A stretch of DNA of 64,000 nt from Rhinolophus ferrumequinum (Eukaryota; Chordata; Mammalia; Chiroptera; Rhinolophidae): assembly GCF_004115265.2 (NCBI RefSeq), contig NC_046306.1, positions 13,281,324 to 13,345,323 on the forward strand, given 5' to 3'. Position 1 is the stretch's first letter. Each line of letters starts with the position of its first letter. The notes below the pieces were generated by a model. The model saw nothing but the letters and a program-made list of their open reading frames with translations, did no database searches and was not told where the DNA came from. The position numbers were made by a program, and so were the translations under genes. Below are positions 12,301 to 24,200 of this stretch, in pieces.

Positions 12301-15300
12301 AGCTCAGTGAGGGTTGAATGAATGAAGGAAGGAAGGAATGGAATGAGTGAGTGAATGAGGGACCGCAGTTTTTCAGCTCCTCCCTCTGAGATTTCACCAT
12401 TCACTGCCCTGTCTCCTGGCCTGATAAAAACCCAATAAACACATTCCCAGGCCTTGCAGCTTCGGGCTATATTAAGCCTCATTGATGTTTTATGAACGTG
12501 AAGGTCAAGTACAGCATTTTCTCTCTTGCCAGTCACTGGGCTGCCCATGTGACTCTCTTGAGACTCCAGGAGGGCAGACGAAGCCAAGAGGGGAGACCTT
12601 GGACTGACTGGAGGGTCAGTGCAGGGCGACTTCTGCGTCCCATGAGGTCTCCCCCCTACTCCCCCGCTGGGCTGGAGCCCTGAGAGCCTCTCTGTCTCCT
12701 CAAAGAGGAAGCCGGCTGGGCCTGCTGGGGCCGCCCCACTGCCTTCTAGGCACCTTCACATAGCTCAGGGCAGCACGGGGGAGCGCCTCCAGAACCCCAG
12801 CAACACTTAGGGACTGCCTCCACCTAGTCCAGGCCACCGTCTCTGCTCACCTAGATGACAGTCGGGACTCCTCACTGCTCCGCCCGCGCTTCCCAGTTGA
12901 GTGATCTTTGTAAAATGAAGATCTGATCATGTCACTGCCCATCTCTGTTTCTCCGCTGCTCTTTGGATGAAATTCCAATTCAGCCAGACCTGCTCCCCAG
13001 ACTCACCGCATCAGCACGTGCTGCCCCCTTGGGCTACACTTCAACCACACAGAACTTCCTTTCGTTCTCAGAACACATAACACCCTCTCCTACCGTTGAA
13101 CCTGAAAGGAGTCTCCCTCTCTTTCCCCTTCTAACTCCTGGTTATCTTTGGACATTGCTGCATTGCAGAATCCTTCCAGGCCCCAGAGGCTGCACTGGAC
13201 ATCTTCTGTGGTCCCCAGCCTCCGTGCTCCCCTTATCATAACACTGATTGATACTAGGCTAAAATTTTCTAAATCGATTGGGTTTTGAACAGGTTATGCA
13301 TGCATACTTATTTAAAAATTCAAACATTAAAGAATGTACAGTGAAGAGTTAACCTCTCTCCTCTCCACCTGCAGTCTCTTAGTTCTGCTCCCCCAAAAGC
13401 AAGCATATTGGCAGCTTCTTGCGTATCGCATCCTTCCAGAACTACTCCTTGCTTTTGCAAGCGTCTGTGTATCCACCTCACCCCTTTCCACATGCATTAA
13501 TGATGGCACACTAGATGCATTTGTTTGCCTTTACTTTTTTTGTTCACTAATACATCATAGAGAGTATTCCATTCTTCTCTGCTTTTTTTTTTTTTTTTAA
13601 CAGCTGCACGGTATTCCATTGTACGGGAGTACTAGAATTTATTTATCCAGTTCCCAACTCACGGGCAGCTGGGTATTTCCAACCTCTTGCTAGTACCACC
13701 TATGCTGCAATGAATATCCGTGTACATACTCATTGTACACACATCCAGGTGTAACTGCAGGACCACCTCCAAGGTGTGGGCTTTCTTATGTTTGATACAG
13801 AGTGCCAGACTGCCCTCCTGAGAGGCTGTTCAAATTTACTTAGTCGCACACTGTAATTACCTGATCACTTATCTTTCTGCTTCCATCAGAACTATGACCC
13901 TGGGATGATAGGTGCTGTGTCTGTCCCCATCGGTGCCCAGCCCCCTGCCCCAGGCCTGGGTCATAAGAAACCTCATAAATATTGTTGACTGAATGTGGAC
14001 AGGACAATGTAGATCAATCCTGCGTGTTGCTTGAGGGCACTCTAACGGGACGTTGGGTTCCACAACCTGGCCCCCGCCCATTTCGAACATCAGCCTCATT
14101 CCTTTGAGAGGGCGGAAGTGATCATTTACTGAGCACCTATTATCTACTTAGAATCATCCCTTTTCCTCTGTTTGTAGGACCCCCTGGTGTCTGCACAGAG
14201 CCTGGACCAAAGTCTGTAAACAGTTGTTGCTGGGTAACCTGATTTAATCCAACCCCCATTCACTGGGTGCTGGAAACAAAAGGCTGAACTAGGCCACGGA
14301 CACGTCCAGGCTGGCAGTTAGCACAGTACCTGGGTGATGCTTGAATCAGAAATCAGAGACCCCCCGGGGGGGCTTGCCATATCTGAGCATCCTTCCTTGG
14401 TGACGGCAACTCTGATGTCACTCAGTGCCCTGGGCTGCCAACTAGAGCACTGACTTCCCTGGGCCCCAACTCTAGATGTCTGGGCTTGGGACTCCTGTGG
14501 GGAGGTGCCCCAGCTCCCCATGAGCAAGACAAGCCTCTGGGGAGACAGCCCGGTTACTACTCTATGGGATAGCAAGACAAGAGTAGGTGCCAGGAGAGGG
14601 GAATGAGAGAGAGACTGCCAGAGAGGGAGCGAGCGAATGCCATGAAAGGCCAGAGAGAGTGATGGAGAGAAAGCAAGCAGGAGGCAGAGAGAGACACAGA
14701 GAGAGACAGAGAGAGACAGAGAGAAACAGGGAGAGTCAGGAAGAGGGAGAGAAGGAGGGAAAAGAGGAAGAGACACACTAGCGAGAGGAAGAGGAGGAGG
14801 AGGAAGGAGGACCCACATTGAAAGGGAGAAGGTGGGCAAAGAACAGGGTCCCCCTGAGGGGGCTCGTGCGCCCCGCCCCAGGCACTCACTGCGGATCTCG
14901 GCCGTGGCGTACTTGGGGATCATGGAGTCGGTGGTGAGCTCAGGGTGCAGGATGCAGCCATGTGTGTAGGCATCCATGGGCAGTGCGTCCAGCAGCTCGC
15001 GGTACTGCAGCACCCGTGCGTGCTGTGGGCTGCCCGCCTCGGGCATCAGGGCCACCACGTGCTCTGCGGGGCACAGCCAGGGGCTGGACTGGGGACATGG
15101 GCCCTGCCTCCACTGTCCACCCCCAATTCAGAAAGCCCAGCCTCTTGTACCCCAAAACCCCAATTCCAGCATCCTGGAATCCCTAAATGTCATGGCCCAG
15201 AGGTCCCGGCCCACGCCCTTTCCCAAACTCCTTGAGATAAAGTCCCGTCCAGCTGAAAGGGGGATCTGAGTGCTGCAGCCCGCTTACCTCTCCTCACTGG

Positions 15301-17029
15301 GGCCCTCCAAGCTGTTCCCTGAGGGGCAGCTGGGGGTCTGGGCCCCTTGTTGCCAGACTTCAAGAGGAGCCCGGATGCTTAAAACTAAACTCTCCTTGAT
15401 TTTTAAATGTTGGCAACATATTCATATTCTTTTTAAGCAGTGGGCCTTGATCCCCTCTCAGCTGCTGTTTGCAGCCTCTGCTGTGGGCAGTGAGCTCCTG
15501 AACAGAAGCAAGGCCAGAGGGGACATAGCGTTCTGCAGGGTTCTGGGGTGTCGGCCCTACTCTGTCTGCAAGGTTCCAGGATATCTGGGCTCATGTCTGT
15601 GGGCTTCCTGGGAGTCTGTGGCCCTGGCTGTGCTTACAAGGTTTCAGGAGGCTGGGCCTCCCGCCGCCCTGGCGTCCCTGGGATATCTGGGCCCTGTCTG
15701 TGGGGACTCAGCACGGGGTCTGGGTCCTGCTTGTGCCTGAGGGGCCCCCAAGGATCTGTGGCCATGCCTGTGACTCTAGAGTTCCTGGAAAAGTAAGCTG
15801 TAACCCCGGAGCACCACGCGGGGTGGTGGTGTGTGGACCATACCCTTTCCCTGGAGGACCAAGGAGGGGGGGTTTTGTGGGGTCCCTGGGGATCTGTGGC
15901 TATGCAGGTCCTGGGGGGCATCTGAGGCTTGCCCGTAGCCCTGTGGCTCCTTTCGGGGCAGACGGGGCCTTGCCCATGGCCGCAGAGCTTTCTCCCGGCC
16001 TGCCAGGGCTCTGGGACAGCGCCGGAGCCTGTGGGGTCCCGGGGGGTGCGGCCACCGTACCTCCGGTGAAAGTGCGCTCCACGTAGTCGATGATCTGGTC
16101 GTAGTCGCTGATGATGTTGTCGCGGTGGATGATGACGGGCACCTCCTCGCCCAGGTTGAGCCGCATGAACCACGGCTCCTTGTGTTCGCTCTGCGGCAGG
16201 CTCACGTCCCGCTCCTCACACACCAGGCCCTTCTCGGCGATCACCAGCCGCACCTGCAGGTGCCAGGGTCAGAGCGGGGAAGGCGAAGGCGGGCAGACAC
16301 ACAGGGACGGTCTGCCCAGGTGGGGGGGGGCATGTGGGAGGGAGGTCAGAGGTCACACACAGGACACGGTGGCTTCCAGCCCATTCTTGGGCACGTGGGG
16401 GAGGGGGTTATCTCCCAGGGGCTTGGGGCCTGGTGGTTACGGGGCTGGGTTTCACAGCTGCACATACCCGGGATAGGATTCCTGGTTCTGCTGTGTGAGT
16501 TAGGGCAGAATCTTTAAACTTTCTGAGCTTCAGTGTCCTTATTTGCAAAATGGAAGTATTAATAGTACCAACCCAATGTCTGGTATATAAATGGCACTCA
16601 ATTTACAACCAACATTATCATGATTGGACTCTCAGCCTGGCCTCGAGGGATGGAGTTGGCCAGGAAATTTGCCGAAATTCTTATCATCAGCAGCTAATTG
16701 TTTCAAATTATTTGAGAAACAAAATGAGGGCCGGCCCTGTGGCTCAGGCGGTTGGAGCTACATGCTCCTAACTCCGAAGGCTGCCGGTTCGATTCCCACA
16801 TGGGCCAGTGGGCTCTTAATCACAAGGTTGCCAGTTCAACTCCTCGAGTCCCGCAAGGGATGGTCGGCTGCACCCGCTGCACCCGCTGCAACTAGCAACA
16901 GCAACTGGACCTGGAGCTGAGCTGCACCCTCCACAACTAAGACTGAATGGACAACAACTTGACTTGGAAAAAAGGCCTGGAAGTACACACTGTTCCCCAA
17001 TAAAGTACTGTTCCCCCTCCCCAATAAAA

Positions 17030-17062
<33 letters not shown>

Positions 17063-18160
17063 AACAAAATGAGGTGAAAAGTAATTTGCCGACGTTGGTC
17101 AAGCCCTTTACTGCCCCAAACAACTTCCCCTCTGTTTTTTTATGGATGCTCACAACAGCCTTCTAGAGGATGGCAGCGTGGGGACTATCTCCCTGTTTTT
17201 CTTGATGAGAACACTAAAGCCCAGAGAGGGCAAGTAACTTACCCAAAGACACACAGCAATTTAGCAGCACACCTAAACCTGGAAGAACTGGTTCCTGACT
17301 CCCGGACAAGTGGTCTCTACCCTGGGGGCTCCTTCCAGGGTGTCCTGGACCTGCCCCCTCCTTAGTCTTTCCCTATGTCTCTAGGGGGTCTCAGACAAAC
17401 ATTTGAGCTGGTGGAAGCTAATGGAAAGCCTTGAGGCTGGGGCATGTCCTGACCCAGCCCAACCTTTCTGAGCTGGAATACAGTTAGTGATCACCTAGTT
17501 CAATTGTCCCCTTCCTGTGGACTGAGACTCAAAAAGAAGGTGGGACTTGTCCTAGGTCCCCCAGCAAAAAGAGGGTAAGTGACTCCACCTCTCCTGAGCA
17601 TCAATGTTCCCCCAAACCCAGGTGGAAGCTCTGGGGACTGGACATCCCCAGCCTCCCCTCCAGGTGCCAGGAGTTAAAAGCCCAGAAGGGGCAGCATGGG
17701 GTTATATTCAGAACCTTGGACTGGGTGCCAGACTATGTCAATTCAAATCCCAGCTCTAGCACTTACTTGCTGGATGACTTGGCTTTACAAATAGCCTTCC
17801 ACCTGTGTGCCTCAGTTTTCTCACCTGTTCAATGGGAGTCCCACTAGCAATTCCCACAGAGAACTGTTGTGAGAATTAGATAGTCACTGAGGAACAGTGC
17901 CTAGAATACAGTAGAGGTAATGTGACTTAGCTACTTGCATTAGACTAGGTTTTGAAGGCTTACAGACCTGGATTTGAAGCCTGGCTTGGCTGTTTATTTG
18001 CTGTGTGACCTTGGGCAAGTCACTTGACCTCTCTGATCCCTAGTTTCTGTGAAATGAGGAATTCAGTGCACTCCTTCAAGGCTGGCTCGAGGTTGAGATG
18101 GGATGATGTGGGTAAAGTCCCAGCACAGGAGGTTAATACACGGATTCTAACATCACTATT

Positions 18161-18203
<43 letters not shown>

Positions 18204-21200
18204 TGTCCTACCCCCCCTGGTTGATGTCCTAGAGTGCTTCATGCCCCACGCTCACAGCTCACAAGAACACTCCCTTCTGTTTGGTGAACTGTGGGGAGGG
18301 AGAGGTAATTAGCCCCCAAAGCTCCAACACTCCTTCACAGATTCCTTTGCTCCGTTAGGCAAAAGCAGGTCCTGCAGATGGCACTGGGGGGCAGGCACCC
18401 TGTCTCTGCCACGGCAACGCTGTGTGACCTTAGAGCCATCGCTGCCCCTTCCTGAGCCTCCTCTTTCTCATTATTAAACTAGGGGCTGCAGCCCTGCTGG
18501 GAGCTGACACTACATTCAGACCATGCAGGAGACAGGGCTGTGGGAGGGAACTGCTGGGTCTGTCTGAGAGACGGGGAGGAACGGTGGCAGAGAGTAAGTA
18601 TGCGGGGGTGGCATCTGTTGGGTCTGGATGTGTGAGTGTGCGAGTGTCTGAGTGCAAGCGCCTGAGCATGAGCGGCAAATGTGTGTGTGTGTGTGTATAT
18701 GTGCGTATGCATGCATGAGTGTGGGTGTGTATGCATGAGTGTACCAGTAAGTATGAGTATTCAAGTATTGTGTGAGTGCGTGTGCATTAGTGTGGATATG
18801 AGTATGATTGAGTGAGGGCACCTGTGTATGTGTATATTTGAGCTCGCGGGTGGTGACCGTGCCCTGGAGAAGCCCCAGAGCAGTTGAGGCTGGAGTTCAT
18901 TAGTCTGCAGCCCAACTGCCCCGTTCCCTTCCTGGCCTCCTCCTGCCTCAGAGACCTGGCTCTGCCCAGTCATCCAGCGTCCGGGCCAGCCTGGGGCCTC
19001 TGAATGGGTGGAAACAGAAACCAAACTAAACCTTTGCCCTTGGCATGTCCAGACATTTGGACTCTGTCTTGGCATGGCACTTGCCCTCAGGGACCACTCC
19101 TGGGCCATGACCTGGGACTCCAGTGAGGGTGCCAGGTGGGGCTGCCGCCTGGGAAGGGGACTATCTTTAGAGGCATAACAGTCCTGCTTGGAGCTGCCTT
19201 GGGTCACTTCGGCAAGCAGCCAAGGAGACTTCCTCCTTTCGCTGAGCTGTAGGCCAGAGCCATGTGCCATCCTGCGGGGGAGGGGTATATGGGAGGAAGC
19301 CAGGCCCAGGTGAAGGGCATGCAGTTGCTAAGGCCATCTGCCATCGCTGCCTCCCTGGGGGCTGGACCAGACTCAGGTGGTCACCGCTCAGTGTGAACAG
19401 ATATCAACCATCTCTGGACAAACTGCGGTTGCCTGAAATATACCCACTGGTGTTTCATTGTCATGATCAGGCACTGTCACGCCTCACTCAAGCCCTTGTT
19501 GATGAGGCAACTGTGATGGGTTGGGTTGGTGTCTCTTCTCAGCCATTTAGTTGCTGTGTGACTTTGGAAAAGACACTTAGCATCTCTGAGCCTCAGTTTA
19601 TTTATCTCAAATACCTTATTTTAAATTAATAAACTTTATATCTTAGAGCAGTTTTAGTTTTACAGAATCAAATACCCTTTTTTTTATGTAACACCTATTA
19701 CAATGTATAAATTTGTCACTTTTCAACACCTATTTATTAAGTGGCTACTCTACACCAGGTCCTGTTCTAAGTATGGGCGACTCAGCAGTGAACAAAGATC
19801 GCTGCCCTCGGGGAGCTGACATTCTAGTGGGGGCAGACTGATAATAAGCAGTTAAAATGATAGGGTATGTAAAAAATGACGAATGCCTCAGAAGACAGGA
19901 AAAATACAGCAAGGTAAAGGGAATTAGGGATGCCAGGGAGACAGGTGACAATTTTAAATAGGGTGACCCATCGCGGCTGGCCTCTCTGAGAAGGTAACCT
20001 TTGAGCAAAGGCTTGAATGAAGTAAGGGAGTGGTCTACAAAGGGATCTGGGGAAGACTGCTCCAGGCATAGGGACCGCCAGTGCAAAGGCCCTGGGGTGG
20101 AAGCATGTCTGAAGTGTTTGAAAAGGCCACACGTGAGGAGGCCAGTGTGGCTGGAGCAGGGTGGGTGAGGGAGAGGACGGGAGAGGTCAGAAACGAGCAT
20201 ACACTGGAAACTTATAACCCAGACTCCTAGACCCAAGGATCCATGAATAAATTCAGGGAGTCCTTGAACTAGGATGGGAAAATTATATGTTTATTTCAGT
20301 AATCTCAAACTGACACTTAGCCTTTTCTTCAATTACGAGTGTAGGTGACAAAGCACGGTAGTGTTAGCAGTGCCTGTAACATTGTCACCACTAGGATCAG
20401 ATATTTTCATCATTTCACAATTGTCGCAGTTATACTCATCACGACTACAATATGACAGTAGTTATCATTGCTGTCACTAGATTGTGTTATATAATGGGTT
20501 AATACGGAAACATATGTCATTATGTAACAAATCTGTTTTAAAAAGTATGTCAATAGCTGTACTTGAATATGACTGGTTTCCTTTCCAATCTAATAATCCT
20601 ATGTATTTTATTTTATTCAATTAAAACCATTGTTCTGAGAAAGGTCCACAGGCTTCCCCAGATTGATGAGGGGTCCAGGACCCAAGCAAGGCTGGGATCC
20701 TGCATAAGGGCCTGAGGCTATTATGAGGACTCTGGCTTTTCCCCAGAGGGAACTGGGGAGCCACTGCCAGCTTCTGAGCAGAATGGTGAGATCTGCAGCT
20801 CTCACCTGTGGGCCTTCCGGGGACGGGGACGGGGTAAATGGTCAAGTGCATTGTTATGTACAGGGCTGGGGGCCAGAGCCCAACAGCTTGAAAGGCAAAG
20901 CCAGGGTGGGAAGTAGAGGTCATTGACTTCCCTCCTCTGTGTCTGGAAGAGGGCCTCTTAGAGACATGTTCCATCTTGGGTGTCAGGGCCCAGACCCAGG
21001 CCTCTTACTCCTGGGGGCCAAAGGCTGGGACAGGGGCTCCCCACAGGTACATCCAAGACAAGGGCAGACCCTGAGTGGATGGGGTGAGGGAACCTCGAAC
21101 CAGGCTTGCTGTGCGGAGCCAGGGATGGATCTCGGAGACTCACTCTGGTGGAAATAACAACAGTAATAATAGTTAACTCTTACATAGCAGTGTTCTGAGA

Positions 21201-24200
21201 CCTTTACGTGTATTAACTCATTTAATCCAGACAAAAACCTAATGAGGTAAGTAATAGTATTATGCTCATTTTACAAGAGGAAACAGGCACAAAGATAATA
21301 AGTAACTTGCCCAAAGTCACACAGCCAGTAAGTAGCAATCTTGTTTTTATAAAAGAACTGGCTGGTATGAGGACAGGATGCTGAGAGGGCTAGGGGCACA
21401 TGGAGGTAGGGCAGTCCTTCCTGCCTGGGGATGGAGAGAGGCAGCTTGCATCAAACATCTAGTCCATTTTCCTGTTGTGGAAACTGAGGACCAGAGAGGG
21501 TCAGGACTTACTTGAGGTCACACAGCCAGTAAGCGGGAGTGCCAGCACTAGAATGATGGTGTTTGATTCCCTGCACTTTTTGCCCCTCTGACCCTCACCT
21601 CCCCAGAGGAGACGGGGCTGGGGTCGGGAACAGGCTCGGAAATACCCTGACATCAGTACCGTGCAATTAGAGCCTCCTCTGAAGCCCATGGCCCCACCCG
21701 ATCCCCTCGAATGGTGCCTGAATGTTCACTAGTAGGGTGCAGTTTCTTAAGGCGCTGAGCTAAGTGTGTGAACGTGCATATCATTCAGTCTTCACAACCC
21801 TCTTCATAACCCTCTGCGCACTCCTAAGCATATGAGGGAGCTGAGACCTAAGAGAGGAGAAGACACTTGTGTGACAAAGTCACAGAGCTAGAAAGTGGCA
21901 GTTGGGGTTTGACCTTGTGTCTGGTAAGCGTAGGTACTCCTACTGAGTGCGTGCTGTGTGCCAGGTGCTGTGCTAGGTGATTTATAGGGAGACATTTGCT
22001 GAATCCTCCCAATGACCCTATGGGGAGGGGAAGACGCTATTAATATCTCAGTTTACAGGTGGGATAACGGAGGCAAAGAGCTTAGAAACCTGCTCAGGGT
22101 TCCCCAGGTGGCCAGCGGTGGAGCCGAGATGGAAGCCTGGGCAATCCGGCCCCCGAGTCTGGGCTCTGGATCCCTCACTGTCCTGCTGTCCTCTGGCTCT
22201 GGAACAGTCCCCAGATGCCCCATGGAGCCACCAGCACGCCTGGGGGTGGTCTGTTTCTGCTCTCAATAATTTATGTACCATTAAGGACAGACTCCTCACA
22301 TGCTCCCCATGGGGAACTGCTCCCTGCGTGCAGGCAAGGCCCTTCAGGACTACAGGGAGGGAAGAAAACTTACCTCCTAAGCTCCTACTACATGCCAGAC
22401 ACTTAACATACGTCCCTGTCCTCTCAATCCCCCAGAAATTCTGCAGGGTAGGATGCAAATGTCCCCTTTTATAGATGAGAATGTCGAGGCACAGAGAGGT
22501 GAAGTGACTTGTCCAAGGTCACACAGCCAGTAGCACTCAAGAAGAGACTGGAACCCAGGACCATCTGACTGTAGAGCCCATGCCCTTTCTGCCAGGCTAC
22601 ACTGCCTCTAGAACCCGCCATGGGCCCCTGGGCAGGAGGAAGGCCCTGGCAGGGGAGGCAGTAGGATGCCCAGGCTGGCTTGATTAGAGGCTTGGTCCCA
22701 AATGGGGTTATGGTAGGTGGTCTCATCACTGACTGAGGGACCATTTTAGCCCTGAGCTCACGCCGAATAGAAAGTATTCCATAGAGGGAAGAGCAGGAGG
22801 CTCCTTCGGGGGGATGGTATTGGGGGTGCCATCCTGCTGCCTCCCATGCAGTCCTAGCCACAGGGGCTTGGCTCCTAAAGTTCTGGATGGGAGGAGATTC
22901 TGGCATCTGGAGGTCAGACTGATTCATCTCCAAACCTCCGGCCACTTGCATAGAGCCTGGCACACAGTAGGTGTTCAGCATGTATGTGTAAAATTATGGA
23001 CAAGTACCAGTGTGACTTTGGTTAACCCGACCCCTCCTTTACCTAGCACTGTAACAACACCATAACATCCATTATTAACAGAGCCTGGACTCTGTGCCAG
23101 GCACTGCCATCAGCACATTTTGTGCACCATCTCATTTCACCATCATAACAGCACTCTGAGGGAGGTATTGCCATTAGTTCCAATTTACAGATTATAAAAC
23201 TGAGGCTTTGGAGAGGCAAAGTGACCTGTCCAAAGCCCCATAGTAAGTTACTGGGGAAGACAGCTCTTCCACTGGGGATTGACTGGACTCAGAGTCTATA
23301 CCCTAAACTGGGGTTACCCAAAGGGAGATCGTTGCACCAGCTTCATCAGCATCACCTGGTAGCTTGTTAGAAATGCATCTTGAGCCAGACCTACTGAGTC
23401 AGAATCTCTGGGATGGGACCCAGCAGTCCGTGCTTTAACCAGGATCGTGCAGTGATTCTAAAGCAGTCAAGTTTGAGAAGTACCAATCTAGAACACTGAT
23501 TTATACCGCCTCTTCAACAACCCTCTCATCCATCCTGAGAGGTGTTGGAATTAGAAGTTGCTGTTATTATTATCCCATTTTCCAGATGATAAAACTGAGC
23601 CTGGGCCAAGACTCAAACCCAAATCTTCTGATTCCAAGGCATCTTTCTCTTTACAGAAACGGTTTCTCCATCTGGAAAATGAGTGAATGACCCAAAAGGA
23701 TCTTCCAGGAAGAAGAGGAGTCGGAGGACCAAGCAATGGGGCCTGAATGCTGGGTCCTGGCCGTGGTGCTGAATCTGTGCCCCACGAACAGGTTAACCAC
23801 CCAGGGTGAGAGATTCGCCCCTAGAGGCACTCGTGTCTTACCCACGCAGTGCTGGGCGCTCACCCTCAGGAAGCGGGAACCCCAATAACTCAGCACCAAG
23901 CTGGATTCCCAACTGCCCCTCAACTCCCCTGGGTCTGAGAAGGGGCGGAGAGGCTATCTGTGCCTTTAAGAGCAAAACAGATCTTAAGGCCCGGCAGGTC
24001 TGAGAAAATGAGTTAACTCCTTCCTTCTCAAGATAAGGGTGTGGGGGGGGGCGGGGGGGTGTCGGAGGGGGGTGGGACGCTAGAGACAGACCCTCCAAGC
24101 CCCAGTCAGAGGAAGGCCCCCAACCAGGCGGAGGCGCAGAGGAGCTGTGACCGGCGGGGGCCTGTAGTATCTAGGACAGCAGCACAGAGGGAGGGCCTGC

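Noticed and set aside
14318-15058. 246-codon frame that contains GDAP1L1 exon 3
   Set aside because: The part after EIR is read-through of intron 3 including the GA-rich repeat. The real donor at 14889 joins exon 4 in phase with the conserved protein.
15634-16173. 179-codon minus-strand frame over GDAP1L1 exon 2
   Set aside because: It is a shifted-frame shadow of exon 2 plus intron sequence; the true frame is VRLVIAEKGL.
16740-16860. tRNA-like A and B boxes
   Set aside because: They belong to the SINE head, with target duplications and an A tail; there is no intact tRNA cloverleaf.
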